From NCBI GenBank assembly GCA_009776965.1, contig WRMU01000033.1, forward strand, positions 1-10,670: a stretch of DNA of 10,670 nucleotides. Reading direction: 5' to 3'. How positions within the stretch are numbered: the first letter of the stretch is position 1; every line of letters begins with the position of its first letter. The notes under the pieces were generated by a model that saw nothing but the letters and a program-made list of their open reading frames with translations, was not told the origin of the DNA and did no database searches. This stretch comes from Microgenomates group bacterium. GTDB lineage: Bacteria > Patescibacteriota > Microgenomatia > UBA1400 > PJMF01. Position numbers and translations under genes: made by a program. Positions 1 to 5,335 of the stretch are shown piece after piece.

Positions 1-864
1 CATCCTTTATTTCTCAAATATACTTTTGGAGGAACTCCGGATATTAGGGTAATTGTTTATAATAGTATTCCAGTGATGGCGATGTTGCGTTTGCCCACTA
101 AGCAGTCTGGAGGGCGGGCAAACTTGCATCAGGGTGCGCTGGGATTAGGGATTGATTTGGCGACAGGAGTGACTATCCATGCAATTACTGGCGGGGGGCA
201 GAACATTAGTTATGTGCCGGGGACGAAGAAAAAATTGAATGGCTTGATGGTGCCGTTCTGGGGGCAAGTGTTGAAAACAGCGGTGGAGGCGGCTAATGCT
301 GCGGCTTTGGCTTATGGAGGAATTGATTTGTTTGTACATAAAGAAAAGGGGCCGATGGTGGTGGAGGTTAATGTGCGGCCGGGCTTATCCATTCAACTGG
401 CAAATCAACAGGGATTGAAGGGCAGGTTGGAGCGAATTAAGGGGTTAAATGTATTAAGCGCGGAGCATGGAGTGAAGATTGCGCAAACTTTGTTTGATAG
501 CCATCTACGTAATAAGGTGGTGGCAGCAGACGAAAAGGTTTTGATTAAGCCGCAATTGGAGATTATGATTTATGATCAGCATAAAACTGCTCAGAAGATT
601 ATGGCTCAAGTGGCTACGGGTAGGCAAAAAAGTATTATTGCCGCAGAGACGGCAGAGCAATTAGGATTGGTAAATCCGGATGATTTGTTGTGGTGGACTA
701 AAGAAAGCGGCGGGGAAAAGGCACCGGTGATTGCAGTCGCTTTGAATGTGGCGCGCAAAAAAATTACTACCACATTGGTGGTGAGTAAAACTTTGAATCG
801 TGATAAAATTAAGATTAAATTGGGTCGGGATGACCTAAAGCAATTTTTAATTGAAATGGAATAA
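1..864 (+). CDS. ATP-grasp alpha-L-glutamate-ligase-like protein fused to a degenerate retropepsin (RimB-like) domain; 5' end cut by window edge
   Basis: The frame is open from base 1, so the N-terminus lies outside the window; the in-frame GTG at 73 is internal. The first ~150 visible residues match the catalytic half of RimK-related ATP-grasp ligases: TPDIRVIV near 35-60, LPTKQSGGRANLHQGA, GLGIDLATG, and the metal-binding stretch EVNVRPGLSIQLAN near 364-405. Enzymes of this group use ATP to join an amino acid, often glutamate, to a carboxyl group; the substrate here is unknown. The last ~110 residues look like the RimB/ATP-dependent zinc protease (PF05618) retropepsin fold: QVATGRQKSI at 607-636, AEQLGL, and the end motif LGRDDLKQFLIE at 820-855. 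The usual D-T-G reads A-T-G here (GCT at 613), so this domain is probably not an active aspartic protease. The product is likely cytoplasmic. The next gene starts one base after the stop. The ligase call is firm; the retropepsin call is a pattern match by eye. Confidence 0.8.
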   Translation, partial: HPLFLKYTFGGTPDIRVIVYNSIPVMAMLRLPTKQSGGRANLHQGALGLGIDLATGVTIHAITGGGQNISYVPGTKKKLNGLMVPFWGQVLKTAVEAANAAALAYGGIDLFVHKEKGPMVVEVNVRPGLSIQLANQQGLKGRLERIKGLNVLSAEHGVKIAQTLFDSHLRNKVVAADEKVLIKPQLEIMIYDQHKTAQKIMAQVATGRQKSIIAAETAEQLGLVNPDDLLWWTKESGGEKAPVIAVALNVARKKITTTLVVSKTLNRDKIKIKLGRDDLKQFLIEME

Positions 865-865
865 T

Positions 866-1726
866 ATGGGATTGATTTCTGGCTTAGTGCCGGTAAATAT
901 GGCAGATCAAAAAGCGATGTGGTTGGCTAGTGCGCCGCGCTATGATTATAATCCGCAGTTTGTTTATGGGAGAGAGTTTAGTCAAAAAACTTTGACTAAG
1001 TATGGTTTTCCGGAGGAAGGGTTGGTGGAATTGGCCAAGAAGATTTTGGAGGAATTGCCGTCCAATTTTTTCCCGAAGCAGATTGCGAGCCAAGAGCCGT
1101 TTTTGAGTAAAGAGCAAATAATCAGCGAGGTTGGGGAATGGGTAAAAAAATTGAAATTACCCGAGCTGACGGTGGGATTTGATGAAAATCAGGTTAATCG
1201 GGTGATGCTGCTGGAAAACAAATTGTCTTTGCGTTGGCCTTTGAAGATTGATAGACGGCAGCTGGAGCGAATACTAACGCATGAAATAACTGGGCATTAT
1301 CAACGCTCTTATAATCACTGGCGGCATTTTGGAGTGTGGTTAAAGAACTTGACTCCGGAGAGGCGGATGACGGAGGAAGGATTGGCTCAATATTTGGCGG
1401 ATCACTCGAGCGGGGAAAATAACCAATGGTCTTTGGCTTTGGCGGCGCTAAAATATTATTTGACCTATTTAGCTTTAAGCAAGAGCTTCGCTGAGGTTTT
1501 TGAGGTGGCATATAGTTATTTGCAGGATATTGAGAGAAGTTGGACTTATACTTTTCGCTCTAAGCGAGGAATAGAAGATACTTCGAGGGGCGGAGGATTT
1601 ACTAAAGATTTAGTATATTTTGAAGGCTATTTGGCGGTGGATAAATGGATAAAGGAACATCCTGATGATTGGCAAAAAATCTTTTATGGTAAATTGAGTT
1701 TGGCGGAAATTGAAAAGTTTACTTAA
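866..1726 (+). CDS. DUF1704 / MATCAP-like (tyrosine carboxypeptidase family) metallopeptidase
   Basis: The protein has 286 residues and no cysteine, signal peptide or membrane segment, so it is probably cytoplasmic. Family marks in order: YNPQFVYG near residue 30, HEITGH (HExxxH zinc motif) at 139-144, TEEGLAQY at 169-176 supplying the likely third metal ligand (Glu170 or Glu171), and FRSKRGIEDTS...GGFTKDLVYFEG in the C-terminal third. These match DUF1704 (KIAA0895), whose animal member MATCAP1 removes the C-terminal tyrosine of alpha-tubulin; the bacterial substrate is not known. It is shorter than the family members I recall. I chose ATG 866 over the upstream TTG 851 because it gives a stop-start junction TAATATG with the ligase gene, which is repeated at another junction in this window. 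There is no clear Shine-Dalgarno, so translation probably depends on coupling. The neighbouring ligase suggests that this enzyme removes what the ligase adds. Confidence 0.82.
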   Translation: MGLISGLVPVNMADQKAMWLASAPRYDYNPQFVYGREFSQKTLTKYGFPEEGLVELAKKILEELPSNFFPKQIASQEPFLSKEQIISEVGEWVKKLKLPELTVGFDENQVNRVMLLENKLSLRWPLKIDRRQLERILTHEITGHYQRSYNHWRHFGVWLKNLTPERRMTEEGLAQYLADHSSGENNQWSLALAALKYYLTYLALSKSFAEVFEVAYSYLQDIERSWTYTFRSKRGIEDTSRGGGFTKDLVYFEGYLAVDKWIKEHPDDWQKIFYGKLSLAEIEKFT

Positions 1727-2413
1727 ATGTTATACATTTTACATGGGGAAAACACAGATCAGATTGGAGGGCGTAGTCAGGGGATAATCGCGGGATATGT
1801 GGCTAAAGGTTTTATGGTTAAACGCCTAGATGACTGGGGAAAAATGACGGGAGAGAAGCTGCGAGAGGAAACACAAACGGATAATTTATTTGGAGGAAAA
1901 ACTTTGATAGTGAGCGAGCATTTGCATTCTCTGCCGATGGGCAAGCGCCGGACAGGATTGATTGATGAGTTAAGCGAGCTTTATCGGAGTGGCTTGGTTG
2001 AGGATTTATTATTAATAGAGAAAAAGAAGTTAACAGCCTTGATGCTTAAGAAGTTTTCGGGGGCGAAAGTGGAGCTTTTTGAGCCGAGCAAATTGATGTG
2101 GAGATTTTTGGGCAATTTGGATTTTAATGATTATCAAACTTTGATAGAGAAGGAAGGGTTGGAGCCTTTCTATATTTTGGCGATGGTTAATAGACAAATC
2201 AACTTGCTTATTCAGGTAAAGAGTGAACATCCGATGAGGATGGCGCCATGGCAAATGAGGTCTTTGGAGGAGCAGGCGAGGAAGTTTAGCTTAAAGCAGT
2301 TGTTGGCGGCGAGGCATGAATTGGTGGAGATAGAGTATAGGGCGAAGACGCAGAGCAAGGAGCAGCCGCTGGAATATGTTTTGGGGCGGTGGATATATTC
2401 ACTTCCTATTTAA
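1727..2413 (+). CDS. holA: DNA polymerase III subunit delta-like protein (HolA), short form
   Basis: The product has 228 residues; ordinary HolA has about 330-345. HolA opens the sliding clamp as part of the clamp-loader complex. The N-terminus MLYILHGENTDQ followed by a basic helix, the segment LFGGKTLIVSEHL near residues 54-66, and the C-terminal half with FYILAMVNRQINLLIQVK and a collar-like helical region (SLEEQARKFS, LLAARHELVEIEYRAKT, PLEYVLGRWI) follow the HolA plan. The missing length falls in the middle, where the lid and linker of the AAA+ region would be. Its ATG directly follows the TAA of the peptidase gene without a gap or Shine-Dalgarno, so it is the third gene of the unit. Its last 15 bases overlap the convergent gene on the other strand. 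The assignment rests on layout and a few motifs, so another AAA+-derived protein is possible. Confidence 0.62.
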   Translation: MLYILHGENTDQIGGRSQGIIAGYVAKGFMVKRLDDWGKMTGEKLREETQTDNLFGGKTLIVSEHLHSLPMGKRRTGLIDELSELYRSGLVEDLLLIEKKKLTALMLKKFSGAKVELFEPSKLMWRFLGNLDFNDYQTLIEKEGLEPFYILAMVNRQINLLIQVKSEHPMRMAPWQMRSLEEQARKFSLKQLLAARHELVEIEYRAKTQSKEQPLEYVLGRWIYSLPI

Positions 2414-2899
2414 CTGCTTCCGATGTAATTTATGCAAAGGGTCGTATTGAGCGACGAGACGCCAGAAGGCGGCGGAATGGTTCATTTCTTGCAGATGAGC
2501 GAGCTCATGAATAATGACATAATCAATAATCTCGGGAGGGTGATGAATGAGAGCATAGTTAAAGTTGAGGTTTTTATAGCTGGAACAAGAGCCCCAGCGG
2601 GTGGATGCTCGTTTGAGGCAGATGCGGCGATATTTGCCAGCTAAGTTCATTTTTTGAGCTAACAGAGGGGTTTTTTGGAGAATGTATTTTTGAGCGAGGA
2701 GCTCCAGCCAGTTAGTGATTTTTTGGTCAACTAGTTTTTTGTCGGAGCGAGACAGTTTAATATAGGGAGTAGAGAGAGAGGAAAAAGAGTGATGATTAAT
2801 GAAGATCTGGTTTTGGTCTAAAAAAACACCTAGTGGCTGGTTAGGATTATGGAGGGCGACTTTGGGATAGGTTTGGCCAAAAATCCGAACGCTATCCAT
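2399..2899 (-). CDS. YgjP-type (DUF45/WLM-like) zinc metallopeptidase
   Basis: The protein has 166 residues from ATG 2899 and no export signal. The C-terminal half carries the full signature of the YgjP/DUF45 family (M48-like, SprT-like fold): TRWGSCSS near residues 100-107, NLNFNYALIHHPPEIIDYV, then HELAH at 131-135 and NHS with the third zinc ligand His141, followed by FW. The N-terminal part is the usual beta-rich region with little conservation. The family is widespread and its substrates are poorly known. ATG 2899 is preferred to TTG 2911 because it follows the stop of the upstream wall-hydrolase gene by one base (TAATATG). The stop is TGA at 2401-2399, inside the end of the convergent holA-like gene. 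It is probably co-transcribed with the hydrolase from the promoter near 3612-3620. Confidence 0.88.
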   Translation of the reverse strand: MDSVRIFGQTYPKVALHNPNQPLGVFLDQNQIFINHHSFSSLSTPYIKLSRSDKKLVDQKITNWLELLAQKYILQKTPLLAQKMNLAGKYRRICLKRASTRWGSCSSYKNLNFNYALIHHPPEIIDYVIIHELAHLQEMNHSAAFWRLVAQYDPLHKLHRKQLNRK

Positions 2900-2900
2900 A

Positions 2901-3605
2901 TTATTCCACAAACTCTGTTAGGTCGGTATTAGTGATTTGGTCGGCGGAAACGCTTTTGTCGTCATAGCGCATTTCGGCGAGCCACTGATTGAGGTGATTG
3001 GCCCAAGTGCCGCCGGCGGCAAAACAAGGAGGGCAATATTTTTGCATGATGGCGATGGGGTCGGTGAGACCTTTGTCGAGATAGCTTCTTTTGAGCGAGG
3101 AAGCGACAACTCGAAAACCTTCTTCGTAAGAGGTAAACTTGCCGGCTTCGGTGATGCCGCTGGCAGGAACGCCGTAGCCAAAACAATTATAATAAGTGCG
3201 GCCAATATTGCTTTTGCAAAAAGTGGATTCTTTGCGGGCGATGGCGGGAAGGAGGCGGAAGTCTAGACCGAACTCATCGGCCACATCGACAAAAAGCTGG
3301 CCATATTCGAGATAGGGTTGGAGGGGAGAGTTCTTTCCGGAATCGTTGCGCTCGATAAAGTTGGCGACTAAGAGAGCACGAGCGTCGCGAGAGGCGACGA
3401 GGGAAGCGGAAACGGTGGCTTCCGAGGGATATTCTTCAATTTCCTCGAGAACGGGAATGTGGCTCTCGGGAGTGAGGAGTTGATCAAAAAAAGTATAGTC
3501 CCAAGCAATGAGACGAGGAGTGAAAAAGAAAATGCTACCGATGATAAAGAGGGTGAGGAAAAGGAGCCAAAGGAAGGTTTTGCTGAGGACAGAAAGAGGA
3601 TACAT
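2901..3605 (-). CDS. Membrane-anchored lysozyme / glucosaminidase-like cell-wall hydrolase
   Basis: The protein has 234 residues. One hydrophobic segment at about 11-29 (FLWLLFLTLFIIGSIFFF) is a signal anchor that leaves the rest outside the membrane. After a ~60-residue spacer comes a lysozyme-like domain: LFVDVADEFGLDFRLLPAIARKES, with Glu126 in the place of the catalytic acid (KES, as in transglycosylase and glucosaminidase folds), NCFGYGV at 140-146, FTSYEEGFRVVASSL, and a C-terminal W-NHLNQWLAEM helix. This layout is typical of GH73/transglycosylase-like peptidoglycan cleavers. Four cysteines (130, 141, 191, 194), including a CPPC at 191-194, lie in the outer domain and may form disulfides. 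The ATG at 3605 lies six bases after a perfect extended -10 box, so the mRNA is probably leaderless. Its role could be wall remodelling or attack on another cell's wall; the sequence does not tell which. Confidence 0.75.
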   Translation of the reverse strand: MYPLSVLSKTFLWLLFLTLFIIGSIFFFTPRLIAWDYTFFDQLLTPESHIPVLEEIEEYPSEATVSASLVASRDARALLVANFIERNDSGKNSPLQPYLEYGQLFVDVADEFGLDFRLLPAIARKESTFCKSNIGRTYYNCFGYGVPASGITEAGKFTSYEEGFRVVASSLKRSYLDKGLTDPIAIMQKYCPPCFAAGGTWANHLNQWLAEMRYDDKSVSADQITNTDLTEFVE

Positions 3606-3611
3606 GGGTTT

Positions 3612-3620
3612 ATTATATCA
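3612..3620 (-). promoter_or_regulatory. Extended -10 promoter for the wall-hydrolase gene; leaderless start
   Basis: Reading the minus strand, TGATATAAT is a consensus extended -10 (TGn plus TATAAT at 3617-3612). Six bases separate the hexamer from the ATG at 3605, so the predicted +1 is the A of the start codon. I see no good -35 at the usual distance, as expected for an extended -10. Confidence 0.65.
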
Positions 3621-3638
3621 GAGTTCTGCGCTGCTTTA

Positions 3639-3647
3639 TGATAAAAT
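3639..3647 (+). promoter_or_regulatory. Extended -10 promoter for tRNA-Arg
   Basis: TGATAAAAT gives TG, one base, then the hexamer TAAAAT at 3642-3647. The predicted +1 is near 3654, three bases before the mature tRNA 5' end. An overlapping TATGAT at 3637-3642 is an alternative. The box lies back to back with the hydrolase promoter, about 20 bases apart. Confidence 0.5.
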
Positions 3648-3656
3648 ATGGGCAGC

Positions 3657-3729
3657 GCACCTGTAGCTCAATGGATAGAGCAGTGGTCTTCGGAACCAAA
3701 GGTTGTGGGTTCGACCCCCGCCAGGTGCA
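3657..3729 (+). tRNA. tRNA-Arg, anticodon TCG
   Basis: The 73 bases fold as a full cloverleaf. The acceptor stem is GCACCTG (3657-3663) with CAGGTGC (3722-3728); the D stem is GCTC/GAGC; the anticodon stem is 3683-3687 with 3695-3699; the anticodon loop is CTTCGGA (3688-3694), with TCG at 3690-3692 reading CGA (Arg). A five-base variable loop is followed by the T stem GTGGG/CCCGC and loop TTCGACC. The first pair of the anticodon stem (27-43) is a G-A mismatch; all other stem pairs are Watson-Crick or G-T. The discriminator base is A and no CCA is encoded, so the cell must add it. The gene ends one base before the stop codon of the convergent permease gene. Confidence 0.95.
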
Positions 3730-3730
3730 C

Positions 3731-4651
3731 TTACTTGAGGAAGATTCCCATAAGAAGGGGGAGGGTGATGACGCTCAAAGCGGTACTGATGGCCACCAGC
3801 TCGCTGGCTTCGAGGGTATTGCCACCGTATTTTTTGGCGAATAGTCCTAGGGAGGTGGCGGTGGGGAGAGCTTGGATAAGAACAAGAATGCTTCTGATTT
3901 CGGGGTCGATGCGCAGGGCAGAAAGAATAAAAAAAGTGAGAGTGGGGGCGAGAATGAGCTGAGCGAGGGCGATGAGGAAAAGTCTCCCCTGATGGATGAG
4001 ATGAACTAAAGGAGCTTGACTTAGCATATAACCAATACATAAAAGGGAGAGCGGGGTCATTACTGCGCCCAGAAGGCTTAAGCTGTCGTTGATGACGGCG
4101 GGCATAGGGATGGAAAAAAGAAAAAAGATGAGTCCGGCAAAAACGGCGATGATATTGGGATTGATGATGATGCCTTTGATGAGCTCGGCGTCGAGGCGGC
4201 GCTTAAAAAGAAAAACACCATAAGAAAAGAGAGCAATATTAAAGACAAGAATGAAACCACAATAGGGCATGAGGGCACTAGGGCCAAACATGGTCATGAC
4301 CAGAGGGTACCCTAAGAAACTGGCATTATTAAAAACGAAGGCAAAACGGCCTTCGGTGGCGAGAGAGGTCTTGAGGAGTTTTTTGTTAAAGAGGAGATGG
4401 CTGACGAAGATCATGGCGAGGAGTACTAAAGTCCCACCAATGAGACCAGTGAGGAAACGATGGAAAGTGGTGGGATCGAATTGCTGAGGAAAGGCAATGA
4501 AAATGGCGCAGGGCCAAGCGACGGTGAGAAGGATATCAATGAGGTGTTTATTAGTTTCGGCGGAGATGATTTTGAGCTTGGCGAGAAGAAAACCCAGAGC
4601 GATAATGAGGCCAACAGCAGCTAACTTAGAATAAAAGAGGGCAATATCCAT
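3731..4651 (-). CDS. AEC (auxin efflux carrier) family permease
   Basis: The protein has 306 residues from ATG 4651 and is almost wholly hydrophobic, with about ten membrane segments in two halves of five, as in the AEC family (PF03547). Family-like segments are GLIIALGFLLAKLKIIS near the N-terminus, NNASFLGYPLVMTMFG in the first half, the middle basic loop FKRRLDAELIKGIIINPNIIA, PLSLLCIGYMLS after the second crossing, and QALPTATSLGLFAKKYGG near the C-terminus. Members export or take up small organic anions; the substrate cannot be read from sequence. I chose ATG 4651 (MDIALFYSK) rather than ATG 4663, because 4663 falls inside an extended -10 box whose predicted start point is only about four bases before 4651. 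No terminator is visible between this gene and the tRNA, so transcripts may run antisense to the tRNA. Confidence 0.9.
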   Translation of the reverse strand: MDIALFYSKLAAVGLIIALGFLLAKLKIISAETNKHLIDILLTVAWPCAIFIAFPQQFDPTTFHRFLTGLIGGTLVLLAMIFVSHLLFNKKLLKTSLATEGRFAFVFNNASFLGYPLVMTMFGPSALMPYCGFILVFNIALFSYGVFLFKRRLDAELIKGIIINPNIIAVFAGLIFFLFSIPMPAVINDSLSLLGAVMTPLSLLCIGYMLSQAPLVHLIHQGRLFLIALAQLILAPTLTFFILSALRIDPEIRSILVLIQALPTATSLGLFAKKYGGNTLEASELVAISTALSVITLPLLMGIFLK

Positions 4652-4695
4652 ATAGCAATTCATTGTAGCATGCGCCGGAGCAACTTGCTATATGG
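4648..4695. repeat. 11-bp perfect inverted repeat in the permease/DUF975 divergent promoter region
   Basis: The left arm CCATATAGCAA (4648-4658) and right arm TTGCTATATGG (4685-4695) are exact reverse complements separated by 26 bases. The left arm covers the predicted start point and ATG of the permease gene. The right arm lies over the -35 region of both the permease and DUF975 promoters. It could be a pair of operator half-sites for one regulator; this is inferred from position only. Confidence 0.55.
4662..4670 (-). promoter_or_regulatory. Extended -10 promoter for the permease gene
   Basis: The minus strand reads TGCTACAAT, an extended -10 with hexamer TACAAT at 4667-4662. The predicted +1 is near 4655, giving a leader of about four bases before ATG 4651. 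This box is the main reason to reject ATG 4663 as the start. Confidence 0.55.
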
Positions 4696-4712
4696 CATTT
4701 TGCAAAAACATG

Positions 4713-4721
4713 TGTTATGAT
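4713..4721 (+). promoter_or_regulatory. Extended -10 promoter for the DUF975-galE unit
   Basis: TGTTATGAT is an extended -10 with hexamer TATGAT at 4716-4721. The predicted +1 is near 4728, two bases before the ATG at 4730, so the mRNA would be almost leaderless. No Shine-Dalgarno precedes the gene. Confidence 0.6.
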
Positions 4722-4729
4722 GGGAAAAT

Positions 4730-5332
4730 ATGAACAGAAAAGAACTAAAGACGCGTGCGCGCGCAACCATTAAAGGTAAGATTTGGATGGTGTTAGCCAT
4801 CACTTTGATTGTGGGAATAGGAGTGAGTTTGATTGGACAATTTACGTATGGATTGGGAACTTTATTGGTGACGGGAAGTATCATGATTTCTTTGGCGGTG
4901 ATTTTTTTGAAGATGGTGCAAGAAGATAGAAAGCCGGAGCTGGGAGATATTTTGATTGGCTTCAAGGGAGATAATTTCAAACGCGGGCTGGTGGCTTATC
5001 TTTTGATGACAGTTTATGTGATGTTATGGTCGCTATTGTTGATTGTCCCTGGGATAATCAAGGCATTGGCTTATAGTCAGGTATTTTATATTCTGGCGGA
5101 TGATGACAAAATTGACCCCAAGGAGGCATTGAAGAAGTCGAATAAGATGATGGAGGGGCATAAAGGAGAGTTCTTTATGCTGGGTTTGTCGTTTTTGGGT
5201 TGGGGTTTATTAACTGCGATTACTTTTGGGATAGCAGCGATTTGGGTGGCTCCATATATGCAGGCGACTTATGCTAATTATTACCTTTATCTTAAGGGGG
5301 AGTCTGGAGAGGGAAAGAAAAAAGACGAGTAG
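4730..5332 (+). CDS. DUF975 family membrane protein
   Basis: The protein has 200 residues. Hydrophobic segments lie at about 19-36, 41-61, 87-110 and 147-175, with a charged C-terminal tail (KGESGEGKKKDE), giving four or more membrane crossings. It matches DUF975 (PF06161) in the N-terminal RKELKTRARATIKGKIW, in PGIIKALAYSQVFYILADD near 107-125, in the strongly conserved DPKEALKKSNKMMEGHKGEF at about 129-148, and in LSFLGWGLLTAITFGIAAIWVAPY at about 153-176. The function of the family is not established. The start at ATG 4730 follows an extended -10 box directly. The galE gene begins three bases after its stop, so the two are co-transcribed, though no functional link is obvious. Confidence 0.88.
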   Translation: MNRKELKTRARATIKGKIWMVLAITLIVGIGVSLIGQFTYGLGTLLVTGSIMISLAVIFLKMVQEDRKPELGDILIGFKGDNFKRGLVAYLLMTVYVMLWSLLLIVPGIIKALAYSQVFYILADDDKIDPKEALKKSNKMMEGHKGEFFMLGLSFLGWGLLTAITFGIAAIWVAPYMQATYANYYLYLKGESGEGKKKDE

Positions 5333-5335
5333 AGC

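Noticed and set aside
73..78. GTG/ATG as the true start of the first gene
   Set aside because: The frame is open to base 1, and the residues before it (KYTFGGTPDIRVIVYNS) belong to the conserved ATP-grasp core, so the gene starts outside the window.
851..865. TTG 851 as the start of the DUF1704 gene
   Set aside because: It would overlap the ligase gene by 14 bases and add only five residues; ATG 866 fits a stop-start junction seen elsewhere in the window.
2432..2644. Plus-strand open frame of 70 codons
   Set aside because: It lies opposite the YgjP-like gene and covers its HELAH and WGSC motifs; it is only the complement of conserved codons.
2937..3266. Plus-strand 109-codon open frame opposite the hydrolase gene
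   Set aside because: The low-complexity protein has no family features, while the minus-strand product has a clear domain with an anchor and a promoter.
3648..3962. Plus-strand open frame running through the tRNA into the permease gene
   Set aside because: It reads through a complete tRNA-Arg and then antisense to a ten-segment membrane protein.
4652..4663. ATG 4663 as the permease start
   Set aside because: It sits inside the extended -10 box TGCTACAAT; the predicted transcript begins near 4655, so only ATG 4651 would be on the mRNA.
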